Below the pieces are notes generated by a model. It did no database searches. It saw only the letters and a list, made by a program, of their open reading frames with translations, and was not told where the DNA came from. This document shows, in pieces, positions 23,679-32,314 of a stretch of 47,056 bases of DNA. Positions within the stretch are counted from its first letter, which is position 1; every line of letters starts with the position of its first letter. Origin of the DNA: Clostridia bacterium (GTDB lineage: Bacteria; Bacillota; Clostridia; Oscillospirales; Acutalibacteraceae); NCBI GenBank assembly GCA_017937865.1, contig JAGBCU010000017.1, positions 1 to 47,056 on the forward strand. The letters are read 5' to 3'. Made by a program: the position numbers and the translations under genes.

Positions 23679-25526
23679 TCATTTTATTATTACTGCACTG
23701 TTAGCAGATATTTTCACAAAATCACTTACCTGCGAGCTTGATATAAGCTCGGTTTTATATTTGAATTCATCGGGTAAATAATAGTCTATTTCGTGTGGGT
23801 TTCTGTTAACGATTACAAAAATCTGTTCATCATCAGCTACTCGCTTATATGCAACGCAGGAAAGCATAGCTGAGTAAGGTACAAAATCACCGTCTTTTAA
23901 GCAAGAAAGTGAAGTTCTTATTCCGCCCAATTTCTGATACCAGCTTAAAAGGTCTTTGTCCTCATTTTCCCAAGGATAGAAGCATCGGTTGAATGGGTCA
24001 CCGCCACCTTGCATACCAGCCTCGTCACCGTAATATACAGAGGGAAAGCCGGGGAGAGTGTATTGCATAACGGTTGCACATTTTAAAAGAGTTTTAGCTT
24101 TATTGTATTCTTCGTTTGTAAGCTTGCAGTTAACCTGAATGCTACGTGGCTTATGCTCAATTGAATCGTAAATAATGCTTGTTAAAATACGGGCGGTATC
24201 GTGAGTACCGATATGGTTCATAAGACAGTTAAGAGCTTGCTTAGGATAGTTTTCGCATATTCCTGCAACTGCTTCCATAAAGCTTTCTGCAACGCCGTAT
24301 CTTATAAAGGTTAAAATTGCATTTGCAAAGGGGTAATTCATAACGCTGTCTAATTGGTCACCTAAAAGATAACGTCTTCTGCCACCGTGGCTGAATTTGT
24401 TTGTGGCATCCTCCCATACTTCACCTAAAACGATATAGTCGGGATTAATGCATTTTACGGATTTTGTAAATGCATCTAAGAATTTATCGGGTAATTCGTC
24501 TGCAACGTCAAGACGGTAGCCGTAAGCACCGCAATCAAGCCATTTTTTAGCGATACCGTTTTCACCCGCAATATAATTTATGAAGCTTTCGTTTTCCTCG
24601 TTAGTTTCGGGTAGAGTATCAATACCCCACCAGCTTTTATAAGTGCCGTCGTTGTTAAAGGTGAACCAATCACGGTAAGGGCTGTTACTGCTATTGAAAG
24701 CGCCGTTTGAAGCGTATCTTTCTTCTTTATTAAAATAAATACTGTCAGAGCCTGTGTGGCTGAATACTCCGTCAAGGATTATTTTTATATTATATTCTTC
24801 TGCTTTTTTACAAAGGTCTTTAAAGTCATCCTCTGTGCCGAGCATTGAATCGATTTTGCTGTAATCGGCGGTGTTGTAACGATGATTTGAATGTGCCTCA
24901 AATATAGGGTTAAGATAAATTACGTTTACGCCTAAGGATGCTATATGAGGTAATTTTTCTTCAATACCTTTAAGGTTACCGCAATAATAGTCGTTGTTTA
25001 AAATTTTACCGTTTTTATCAGGCTCAAAAACGGGAGTTTCGGTTGTGGTTTGATGAATAACTCTGTCTTGCGGATATTGTAAATCCTTAGCTTTACCCTT
25101 GTTAAAACGGTCGGGAAAAATCTGGTACATAATACCGCCCTTTATCCAATCGGGTGTTTTGTAGTCAGATTTATGAACAGTAAGCTGCCATTCTTTTCCT
25201 GCAGGGGCAAACTCACCGCAACCGCTTGAACGAAGGTAAATATTACTTTTACCGAAAGAGGTTTCATAAGTGAAATGATAAAAATAAAGACCTATGCCGA
25301 AAGTAAGAGTGATATCCCACCACTCTTCGTTGTCGCCATTCATTCCGCACCAAAACAAATCTCTGTATTGCTCTTGCTCGCCATCCTTATGAAAAACTAA
25401 GGTTACCTTATGACAAGCAAAGGAACGGGGCATAAGAACAGCAAGCCTCAAACTTTCGTTTGAGGCTATGCTGCCGAATATAGATTTATGTTTTAAATCG
25501 CGTGAATTGTATGGAACAAATTGCAA
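23679..25526 (-). CDS. GH13 alpha-glucan hydrolase (neopullulanase-like)
   Basis: Glycoside hydrolase family 13 enzyme, 615 aa. An N-terminal beta-sandwich of about 120 residues (CBM34-like) precedes the TIM barrel, which begins GGIMYQIFPDRFNKGK. The four conserved regions are present: DGVFSHTG, GYRLDVADE (nucleophile Asp), VLGEVWED (acid/base Glu) and NHIGTHDT (stabiliser Asp). There is no signal peptide, so it should act on imported maltodextrins or glycogen in the cytoplasm. The start is TTG at 25526, five bases after the galE stop, with GAGGA inside the galE end, so the genes are coupled. Confidence 0.93.
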   Translation of the reverse strand: MQFVPYNSRDLKHKSIFGSIASNESLRLAVLMPRSFACHKVTLVFHKDGEQEQYRDLFWCGMNGDNEEWWDITLTFGIGLYFYHFTYETSFGKSNIYLRSSGCGEFAPAGKEWQLTVHKSDYKTPDWIKGGIMYQIFPDRFNKGKAKDLQYPQDRVIHQTTTETPVFEPDKNGKILNNDYYCGNLKGIEEKLPHIASLGVNVIYLNPIFEAHSNHRYNTADYSKIDSMLGTEDDFKDLCKKAEEYNIKIILDGVFSHTGSDSIYFNKEERYASNGAFNSSNSPYRDWFTFNNDGTYKSWWGIDTLPETNEENESFINYIAGENGIAKKWLDCGAYGYRLDVADELPDKFLDAFTKSVKCINPDYIVLGEVWEDATNKFSHGGRRRYLLGDQLDSVMNYPFANAILTFIRYGVAESFMEAVAGICENYPKQALNCLMNHIGTHDTARILTSIIYDSIEHKPRSIQVNCKLTNEEYNKAKTLLKCATVMQYTLPGFPSVYYGDEAGMQGGGDPFNRCFYPWENEDKDLLSWYQKLGGIRTSLSCLKDGDFVPYSAMLSCVAYKRVADDEQIFVIVNRNPHEIDYYLPDEFKYKTELISSSQVSDFVKISANSAVIIK

Positions 25527-25531
25527 AAAAC

Positions 25532-26548
25532 TCAGTCCTCGTAGCCGTTAGGATTATTGTGCTGCCATCTGTAAGCATCGGCACACATTTCTTCAATGCC
25601 TTTTTCTGCTTTCCAGAAAAGCTCTCTTTCTGCTTTAGAAGGGTCAGAATAACAGGTTGCAAGGTCACCGGGACGGCGAGGAGCAATTACGTAAGGAATT
25701 TTAACACCTGAAGCCTTTTCGAATGCGGCAACAACCTCAAGAACACTGTAGCCTCTGCCTGTACCAAGGTTGTAAATAGCTACACCTTTTTGAGTTTTGG
25801 ATTTTTCCAATGCTTTAAGGTGACCTTTAGCGAGGTCAACTACGTGTATGTAATCTCTTACACCTGTTCCGTCAGGTGTCATATAATCGTCACCGTAAAC
25901 GAATAAATGCTCACGCTTACCCTCTGCAACCTGAGTGATATAAGGCATAAGGTTGTTGGGAATTCCGTTGGGAGCTTCACCGATTCTTCCGCTTTCATGG
26001 GCGCCGATAGGATTAAAATATCTTAAAAGACAAATGCTCCATTCAACGTCTGATTTAGAAACGTCGGTGAGAATTTGCTCAATAAAGTACTTTGTTGTAC
26101 CGTAAGGGTTGGTTGTGCTGCCGATTTTCATATCCTCTGTAAGAGGTGACTGGTTATTCTGACCGTAAACAGTTGCAGAAGAACTGAAAATCATTGTTTT
26201 ACAGCCGTGAGCTGCCATAACTTGACAAAGAGTTACTGTACCGCCGATGTTGTTCTCGTAATATAATAAAGGTTTTTGGCAAGATTCACCCACAGCTTTA
26301 AGACCTGCAAAGTGAATAACTGAATCTATAGAGTATTTGTTAAAAACCTCGTTAAGAGCATCTTTATCGCGGATATCGCATTTTTCAAATGCAAATTCCT
26401 TACCTGTTAACTCCTTGATTCTGTCAAGAACAACGGGGCAGCTATTATAAAAATTATCTATAATAACGATTTCCTTACCTGCATTAAGTAATTCTATTGC
26501 TGTATGAGAGCCGATGTAGCCTGCTCCGCCGGTTATAAGTACTGCCAT
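25532..26548 (-). CDS. galE: UDP-glucose 4-epimerase
   Basis: NAD-dependent epimerase interconverting UDP-glucose and UDP-galactose. It has the extended SDR fold: GGAGYIGSH (7-15) for NAD, the catalytic SSSATVYG serine/threonine region and YGTTK (Tyr and Lys), and the terminal family motifs [12 protein letters not shown] and [11 protein letters not shown]. Length 338 aa is standard. Ribosome site AAAGGAGATAGATATTT. It is translated with the GH13 gene downstream, which links sugar-nucleotide and glucan metabolism. Confidence 0.97.
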   Translation of the reverse strand: MAVLITGGAGYIGSHTAIELLNAGKEIVIIDNFYNSCPVVLDRIKELTGKEFAFEKCDIRDKDALNEVFNKYSIDSVIHFAGLKAVGESCQKPLLYYENNIGGTVTLCQVMAAHGCKTMIFSSSATVYGQNNQSPLTEDMKIGSTTNPYGTTKYFIEQILTDVSKSDVEWSICLLRYFNPIGAHESGRIGEAPNGIPNNLMPYITQVAEGKREHLFVYGDDYMTPDGTGVRDYIHVVDLAKGHLKALEKSKTQKGVAIYNLGTGRGYSVLEVVAAFEKASGVKIPYVIAPRRPGDLATCYSDPSKAERELFWKAEKGIEEMCADAYRWQHNNPNGYED

Positions 26549-26580
26549 AAATATCTATCTCCTTTTGTGAAATTGGTTAA

Positions 26581-28068
26581 TTAAAATGAGTCTTGAGGAA
26601 TTGTAGGCTCAGTAACGGGAGCCTGAGTTTCGGGAGGAGGAGCCTGGGTTTCGGGCTGTGGTGCCTGAGTTTCGGGCTGTGGTGCTTGGGTTTGAGGTTG
26701 TTGTACCTGGGGTTGTGTGTTGTTTGGATTAGGTTGATAGTTAATATGAGGCTGTTGTGTTACATTGGGAAGAGTAGCAGTTACATCAAAAATAGATGTT
26801 GATGATTCCTCAGATGTTGATTCAGAGGGTGTGTTATTAACTGTTACAACAGGCTTTGTAGTATCGTCTGACTGAACGTTATTTGTGTCACCTGCCTGGA
26901 GAGAGTTTTTCTCGGGTGCATCTGAGGATGTTACAAAATATCCGCCGAATTTAAAGCCGAGAATAACACAGATTACAACTGCAACGATAAATACTGCGAT
27001 AGCTGCTATTGTACCTTTTTTACCAACTGATGCAACAGGTCTTGCATTTGCCTGTATTTCAGCCTCAATAAGAGCCTGCTCGTATTTTGCTTTTTCTTCG
27101 TCGGTAGCTGTAAGCTTGAATACAACCTCATCGATATATTTATCAATCATTACGTAAAGCTCGTTTGTGGCTTCGATGATTAAATTGTCAATGCTCTCAC
27201 CGGGATTTGCAAAAAGCTTTTTAACAATAACCTTTTCGTCAGTGGCAACGCTGATGAAGGTGTAATAGCTGATAACTGTATCGCCGTTTTTTTCGCGGAA
27301 GATGTTTGAAATAGATGCGCCTAACTCTGCGTTTCTTAAATCCATTGCACCTTTTGCAAGCTGTGCGGCATATTCTTTTAAATTTTCAACGCCGTCATCA
27401 TTTACAAAGGGAGTAAAGAAAACGGTGCCTTCGTTATGTGCGCAATTTTTAATATCCTCTTTAAGTACCTTTGAAGCGGGAGTAGAGGGGATAGCAAGTC
27501 TTAAATTGTTTTTAATAAGCTTTGCAACAATATTTTTTGCCTTGGGTGATGCGATTGCAGAGCTTGAAATATCCTCAAAGGTAGCTTCCTTAGCTTCCTC
27601 ACCCTTGAAGAAGGGTAAAGATGAATTTACAAGAATATGGGGAACAATATTTTCGTTAAGAGGGAATACAACGATATACTGCTCTGCTGATTTCACATAG
27701 AAACCGCTGTAAAGTCCGTTTTCTGAAATAAGCTCAACCGCATTTTCAGGTACAAGAGAATGAGCTTTTCGAAGCTTTTCTTCTAAAATCTCGCTTCCTA
27801 TAGCATTATCAATTTTCTCGCTGTAAGAGGGGGCAAGATTGAATGCTTTAATAAATACGGGTTTAAACTTAAGGTAATAGCCTGTTTCAACACCTATAAG
27901 TAAGACCTCGCTACTTTCAAGCGCCTCGGAAATGCCTTTGAAAAGCTTGTTAGGGTCAGAAAAAGAATCAAAATACACACTGTTTTCGCTGGTTTTTGAT
28001 ATGACGTCATTTTTTACAGCTGCGAGTGTAATACTGTCTTTTTCAAAAGAAAATGCTTTAATTTTCAT
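26581..28068 (-). CDS. membrane-anchored CinA-like protein with proline-rich tail
   Basis: This 495-aa protein has no familiar catalytic motif. Residues 1-165 resemble a diverged molybdopterin-binding (CinA N-terminal) domain (VPENAVELISENGLYSGFYV, then VVFPLNENIVPHILV). Residues about 180-320 resemble a degenerate CinA C-terminal domain: KNIVAKLIKNNLRLAIPST aligns with the region where true CinA has AESCTGG, which is absent. A membrane helix follows at about 352-374, then a Thr/Ser/Pro/Gln tail ending in 7-residue QAPQPET-type repeats. The N-terminal part should be cytoplasmic and the tail outside. I start at ATG 28068 after GAGGTG. The relation to CinA is my inference from pattern; the authentic C-terminal domain (pncC) lies nearby at 29267-29749. 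Confidence 0.6.
   Translation of the reverse strand: MKIKAFSFEKDSITLAAVKNDVISKTSENSVYFDSFSDPNKLFKGISEALESSEVLLIGVETGYYLKFKPVFIKAFNLAPSYSEKIDNAIGSEILEEKLRKAHSLVPENAVELISENGLYSGFYVKSAEQYIVVFPLNENIVPHILVNSSLPFFKGEEAKEATFEDISSSAIASPKAKNIVAKLIKNNLRLAIPSTPASKVLKEDIKNCAHNEGTVFFTPFVNDDGVENLKEYAAQLAKGAMDLRNAELGASISNIFREKNGDTVISYYTFISVATDEKVIVKKLFANPGESIDNLIIEATNELYVMIDKYIDEVVFKLTATDEEKAKYEQALIEAEIQANARPVASVGKKGTIAAIAVFIVAVVICVILGFKFGGYFVTSSDAPEKNSLQAGDTNNVQSDDTTKPVVTVNNTPSESTSEESSTSIFDVTATLPNVTQQPHINYQPNPNNTQPQVQQPQTQAPQPETQAPQPETQAPPPETQAPVTEPTIPQDSF
26621..26704 (-). repeat. four tandem 21-bp units encoding Pro-Gln-Glu-Thr repeats
   Basis: Units start at 26621, 26642, 26663 and 26684, each a variant of GCCTGAGTTTCGGGCTGTGGT. 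They encode a 7-residue repeat (QAPQPET type) in the extracellular tail of the CinA-like protein. Such repeats can change copy number by slippage. Confidence 0.8.
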
Positions 28069-28101
28069 GTTCACACCTCTATATAAAAATCCTATGATTA
28101 A

Positions 28102-29175
28102 TCAATATAAATAAAATTTAGGGTCATCCTTGTAAGGATTGTTTCTCGCGTTATCATAGTAAGAATCGGGATATTTTACAGGAGAGCTTTTATACTCTGC
28201 TAAATCTGTATCAACTACTGACGATTCACCGTCTCTTACCATTCTTGCTATAACTATAAGTCTTGCATCGTTAAACTCGTAAGTACACGTGCAAAGTGTA
28301 AGAAGCTTATCTGTGGGAAGCAGGTCAACACCGGTTGTGTAAAGCTTTCTTTTATCGATTTCTTTAATATACTCTTCAAAGCAAAGGTCTGAACAGTTAT
28401 CAAAGGTGAAATCAAAGAAATAACCGTTGTTGCTTGCAGTTGAACCGTTTGTCATTATAACTGCGTATATTTTCCAATCGTGCTTTTCAAAAAGAGTATC
28501 AAATTGAATAACGGGATGCTTTCTGAAATAATCCATACTCTTGTAGTTTAAGAGTGCGGCAAATCTTGAGCCGTCGTTCATATTGTGACCGTAGAGAAGA
28601 GTGTTTCTGTCAAAGGGCTTGAAGTCTGCTATGTGAGTTGCAAACACAGCACCGTAGCTTGTAGGCTTACCGTAAAAGTCATGCTTCATATAATACTTAT
28701 CATTGTCAGCCTGAACTACGGGAGTATCGATTCTCGTACCGTCGATTCTTAAATAACCGATTGTATCGGGGTTATGCGCGTAATAGAGCACGTAATCGTA
28801 AAGAATACCCGCAGGTAGCTTTTTGTCTAAAAGCTCGGGATACATTTCATAAAGATATGCCCATCGCTCTTCTTCCGTCATTGATTCAAGGTCTTTTTTT
28901 ACGTCGTCGGGAATCATAGCTAAGCCGTGATTCTTTTCTTCCTGTTTTAAAACGAGGAATTTTTCAATACCTTTTTTTCCGATATATAAAGAGGAAATTA
29001 CAATTGCAAAAACAAGAACAAAGCTAAGAACATTAAAGGAAATTTTCTTTATCTTTTTGGCTCTGTGTTTTTTGATGATTTCCAGTTTTTTTGATTCATC
29101 ATTTCGGTAAACGGTTTCTTCCGATCCGCTGAAATAGCGATAATCGAAATCATTCGTTTGCTTTTTTTTCTTCAT
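28102..29175 (-). CDS. class B sortase
   Basis: Membrane-anchored transpeptidase that attaches proteins to the cell wall or polymerises pilins. A basic tail (MKKKKQTNDF) and a helix at about 47-66 anchor it; the catalytic domain is outside. The catalytic His is in NTLLYGHNMNDGS, Cys in TLCTCTYEF and Arg in DARLIVIARM. The long His-to-Cys insertion is typical of class B. No LPXTG- or NPQTN-type substrate is encoded in the window. It is 33 bases ahead of the CinA-like gene and probably co-transcribed. Ribosome site AGGTGG. Confidence 0.93.
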   Translation of the reverse strand: MKKKKQTNDFDYRYFSGSEETVYRNDESKKLEIIKKHRAKKIKKISFNVLSFVLVFAIVISSLYIGKKGIEKFLVLKQEEKNHGLAMIPDDVKKDLESMTEEERWAYLYEMYPELLDKKLPAGILYDYVLYYAHNPDTIGYLRIDGTRIDTPVVQADNDKYYMKHDFYGKPTSYGAVFATHIADFKPFDRNTLLYGHNMNDGSRFAALLNYKSMDYFRKHPVIQFDTLFEKHDWKIYAVIMTNGSTASNNGYFFDFTFDNCSDLCFEEYIKEIDKRKLYTTGVDLLPTDKLLTLCTCTYEFNDARLIVIARMVRDGESSVVDTDLAEYKSSPVKYPDSYYDNARNNPYKDDPKFYLY

Positions 29176-29253
29176 TTATACCACCTAAGTTGACGAAACC
29201 GGTTTAAAAAATTTTCGAAGCGGTTTTCGCCAATTGATTGTTAAAATATTTGT

Positions 29254-29280
29254 AGCTGTTAAAGATTTACTTTAACAGCT
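29254..29280 (-). terminator. terminator overlapping the pncC stop codon
   Basis: AGCTGTTAAAG (29254-29264) pairs with CTTTAACAGCT (29270-29280). The loop holds the pncC stop codon (29267-29269), so the stem uses the last codons of the gene. The T-rich tail on the minus side is moderate. Confidence 0.65.
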
Positions 29281-29749
29281 TTAAAGCCGTTTCTACGGCA
29301 GATAATCTGTTTTGAAGTCTTACGTTGTCAGAAAAATTATTTTTTAATTCTATTGTTTTGGTTACGTTGCCGTCGGCAAGGCTTACGTAGATAAGTCCAA
29401 CGGGCTTTTGAGTGTTATCGGATAAAGGACCCGCAATTCCCGTTATGCCTATCCCTAAATCGCTTTCTAAGGCTTTACGCACACCGTTTGCCATTTCCTC
29501 GGCGGTTTGGGTGCTGACTGCACCGTAAGCTTTTAAGGTTTCCTCCCGTACTCCCAAAACCTTCATTTTAACGTTATTTGAGTAAGAGCATACGCCACCT
29601 TGGTATATTGCAGATACACCGCTGATTTCGGTTAAAATTTTACTTAACCAACCACCTGTGCAGGATTCTGCAACGGCTAAGGTTGTGTTGGATTTTTTTA
29701 GCTTTTCAACAACCTCTTCTGCAAGAAGTATTAAATCGTTTTCAGTCAT
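29267..29749 (-). CDS. pncC: nicotinamide-nucleotide amidase (CinA C-terminal domain)
   Basis: Stand-alone CinA C-terminal domain, 160 aa, expected to deamidate NMN to nicotinate mononucleotide in the pyridine nucleotide cycle. The signature TLAVAESCTGGWLSKILTEI is complete, followed by YQGGVCSYSN and GIGITGIAGP. I start at ATG 29749, where ATGA overlaps the thiI stop, with GGAAGG upstream; an in-frame ATG at 29776 would lie inside thiI. Third gene of the nifS-thiI-pncC unit. Confidence 0.92.
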   Translation of the reverse strand: MTENDLILLAEEVVEKLKKSNTTLAVAESCTGGWLSKILTEISGVSAIYQGGVCSYSNNVKMKVLGVREETLKAYGAVSTQTAEEMANGVRKALESDLGIGITGIAGPLSDNTQKPVGLIYVSLADGNVTKTIELKNNFSDNVRLQNRLSAVETALKLLK

Positions 29750-30930
29750 TCTTGAACGCCTTCCGATGTTATACATATACGTTGTATTCCTTCAAAGGCT
29801 CTTTGGCAAAGAGCATCAATATCGAGAGCCTTTTCAGCCTCTTCAACGTCTTTGAGCTGAGGACGTGTTTTGGGGTGCTTGGGAGTGAAAACAGTGCAAC
29901 AGTCCTCAAAGGGTTGAATGGAAATATCAAAGGTTTCAATATTCCTTGATATTTTGATTATTTCTTCCTTATCCATACCGATACAGGGACGGAAAACGGG
30001 ATAGGTTGCAACTGCATCTGTGCAGCCTAAAGCAAGCATTGTCTGACTTGCAACCTGAGCTACGCTTTCGCCTGTGATAAGTGCGTGACAGTCAGAGTTA
30101 TCAGCTAACATACAGGAAATTCTCATCATGAATCTTCTCATTATGATTGTGAAATATTCTTCGGGACAATTCTCTCTTATTGCCTCCTGAATTTCAGTGA
30201 AGGGTACAGTATTGAGCCAGATTCTTCCGCTGTAACGGGCAACCTTTGCTAAAAGGTCGTGTACCTTTTCTTCTGAGCGAAGAGAGGTGTAAGGGGGAGA
30301 AGCAAAGTGAATACCTACAAGCTCAACGCCTCGTTTTGCCATCATATAAGCAGCAACAGGGCTATCAATACCGCCTGAAATAAGAAGCATACCTCTACCT
30401 GAAGAGCCTACGGGCATACCACCCGCACCCTTTTGCTGATTACCGCGGATATAAGCTCTGTCACGAATTTCAACAACAACCTTTATATCGGGGTCTTTAA
30501 CCTGAACTGATAAATGGGGGAAGCATTCAAGAAGTCTTTCACCAACCATTGCAGAAATTTCGGGTGAGGTCAAAGGGAATTTCTTATCAGAGCGTTTTGC
30601 TTCAACCTTAAAGGTTTTGGCTTCGTTAAGCTGGTCTTTTAAATAAACGGGTGCGATATCAAGAATATCGTTTATATCCTTTTCGGCAACTGCGGCTCTT
30701 GAGAAGCCTGCAATACCGAAAACTCTTGAAATTTCATCTGCTGCAGAATCTAAATCCGCGTTATCGTCAAGAGGATTTACTGTTATAGTTGATTGAGACT
30801 GTTTGAGCTCAAATGAACCGAAAGGCTTAATTCTCCAACGAATATTTTTCATAAGCATTGCTTCAAATGATGATCTGTTTAAGCCCTTGAGAGCAAGCTC
30901 GCCGTCTTTTATAAGGATTATTTCTTTCAT
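29746..30930 (-). CDS. thiI: tRNA 4-thiouridine synthase ThiI
   Basis: Adds sulfur to U8 of tRNA. An N-terminal ferredoxin-like/THUMP region (1-165) binds tRNA. The PP-loop adenylation motif SGGIDSPVAAYMMAKRG is at about 180-197, and the domain ends with the TPKHPKTRP stretch. At 394 aa it lacks the rhodanese domain of E. coli ThiI, as in most Firmicutes, where an adjacent cysteine desulfurase supplies sulfur. That partner is the gene directly upstream. Ribosome site AAAGGACAGTT. Confidence 0.97.
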   Translation of the reverse strand: MKEIILIKDGELALKGLNRSSFEAMLMKNIRWRIKPFGSFELKQSQSTITVNPLDDNADLDSAADEISRVFGIAGFSRAAVAEKDINDILDIAPVYLKDQLNEAKTFKVEAKRSDKKFPLTSPEISAMVGERLLECFPHLSVQVKDPDIKVVVEIRDRAYIRGNQQKGAGGMPVGSSGRGMLLISGGIDSPVAAYMMAKRGVELVGIHFASPPYTSLRSEEKVHDLLAKVARYSGRIWLNTVPFTEIQEAIRENCPEEYFTIIMRRFMMRISCMLADNSDCHALITGESVAQVASQTMLALGCTDAVATYPVFRPCIGMDKEEIIKISRNIETFDISIQPFEDCCTVFTPKHPKTRPQLKDVEEAEKALDIDALCQRAFEGIQRICITSEGVQE

Positions 30931-30946
30931 AACTGTCCTTTCAAGG

Positions 30947-32080
30947 TTAACGTTTTTTACCGTATTTCTCAGCCGCTTCTTTTATGGCGGATATTAAAAT
31001 ATCAATTTCTTCTTCCGTATTGTAGCGTGAAAGACTTATTCTCACTGCACTGTCGATTATTTCGGGGGATAAGCCCATAGCAGTTAAAACAGGGCTTCTA
31101 TGACCCATTTTACACGCAGAGCCTGCAGAAATGCAGATACCCTTTTCATCCATAAAATTAACAATAGGTTGGCTCGGAAGACCGAGAATTGAAATATTTA
31201 CGATGTAAGGGATTGCATCCTCGGGGGAATTCACCGTAACGCAGGGTATATCAGAAATAGCCTCTACAAGCTTTTTCTTTAAGCCTGAAACGTAAAGTGA
31301 ATTTTCAGAAACCTTCATTGCCTCTTCTGCTGCGGCACCGAAGGAGAGTATTGCAGGGATTGCTTCCGTGCCTGAGTGAAGACCTTGCTCCTGACCGCCA
31401 CCGAGTATATACGGCTTAACAGAGCCTTTGTTTTTTATATAAATTCCGCCGACACCTTTAAGGGCGTGAATTTTATGACCGCTTACGGTGATAATATCAG
31501 CATCTAAGGTCTTTGGCGTAACGGGAATTTTCGAAAGAGCCTGAATACAATCGGAATGAATAATTGCAGGAGAACCGTTTCGCTTGATTGCTGCTCGTAT
31601 ACTGTTAACGGGAAGAATCGAGCCAACCTCGTTATTAACTGCCATACAAGAAACGAGGATTGTATCCTTATCAATTGCAGAGAAAAATTCATCCTCGTTG
31701 ATTTTTCCCGATTTGTCAGGTGAAATGCGGATAACCTGAACACCTTTTGATTCAAGATATTTAATAGGCTCCCAAACGCTTGGGTGCTCAATTGCAGTCG
31801 TTACAATTTTATTACCCTGACGCTTCATTTTTTCGAAAGCTCCGAAAATTGCGGTGTTGTTTGCAGTAGTGCCTGATGAGGTGAAATAAAAGGTGTTTTC
31901 ATTAACACCCAAAAGCTTTGAAACTTGCTTTCTTGCAAATTTCAGCTTATTTGAAGCATCGAGCCCTACCTGATGTAAAGAAGAAGGGTTACCCCAACAA
32001 TTGTTTAAAGCATCGTTGACCGCTTCTATGGCAGTTTTGCACGGCTTTGTTGTGGCACTGTTATCAAAATAAGCAGTCAA
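30947..32080 (-). CDS. cysteine desulfurase (NifS/NifZ type)
   Basis: PLP enzyme that takes sulfur from cysteine as an enzyme persulfide. The N-terminal YFDNSATTKP, the PLP lysine in VSGHKIHALKG and the mobile active-site Cys in ISAGSACKMGHRS are all present. 377 aa is normal. The immediate neighbour thiI suggests the product feeds tRNA thiolation, like NifZ of Bacillus. Start is TTG at 32080 (AAAGGAG nine bases before); no ATG is in frame. Promoter at 32174-32203, with a leader hairpin at 32113-32147. Confidence 0.95.
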   Translation of the reverse strand: MTAYFDNSATTKPCKTAIEAVNDALNNCWGNPSSLHQVGLDASNKLKFARKQVSKLLGVNENTFYFTSSGTTANNTAIFGAFEKMKRQGNKIVTTAIEHPSVWEPIKYLESKGVQVIRISPDKSGKINEDEFFSAIDKDTILVSCMAVNNEVGSILPVNSIRAAIKRNGSPAIIHSDCIQALSKIPVTPKTLDADIITVSGHKIHALKGVGGIYIKNKGSVKPYILGGGQEQGLHSGTEAIPAILSFGAAAEEAMKVSENSLYVSGLKKKLVEAISDIPCVTVNSPEDAIPYIVNISILGLPSQPIVNFMDEKGICISAGSACKMGHRSPVLTAMGLSPEIIDSAVRISLSRYNTEEEIDILISAIKEAAEKYGKKR

Positions 32081-32112
32081 ACGTCATTACTCCTTTACTG
32101 AAAACTTTAAGA

Positions 32113-32147
32113 GAAGTCGACTTGAGTTTGCGCAAAACTCAACACTT
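32113..32147 (-). promoter_or_regulatory. leader hairpin of the cysteine desulfurase operon
   Basis: TTGAGTTT/AAACTCAA flanks a GCGCA loop, extended by GAAGT/ACTTC. It lies in the leader between promoter and TTG start. No recognised riboswitch; the function is open. Confidence 0.45.
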
Positions 32148-32173
32148 CCCGACTATATCTTATAATCTTAATA

Positions 32174-32203
32174 ATTATACAATATTATTGTACTTTTTGT
32201 AAA
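32174..32203 (-). promoter_or_regulatory. sigma-A promoter of the nifS-thiI-pncC unit
   Basis: On the minus strand TTTACA (32198-32203), 18 bases, TATAAT (32174-32179). Confidence 0.75.
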
Positions 32204-32314
32204 TGGTTTTTGATGAACTTTTATTGTAAAAATAGTGAATATTTTATTAAATCTCGGGAAAAATCCATTGTGGATTGATAATTGAAGATTTAATCTTTAA
32301 AAAGGAGTTTTTTT

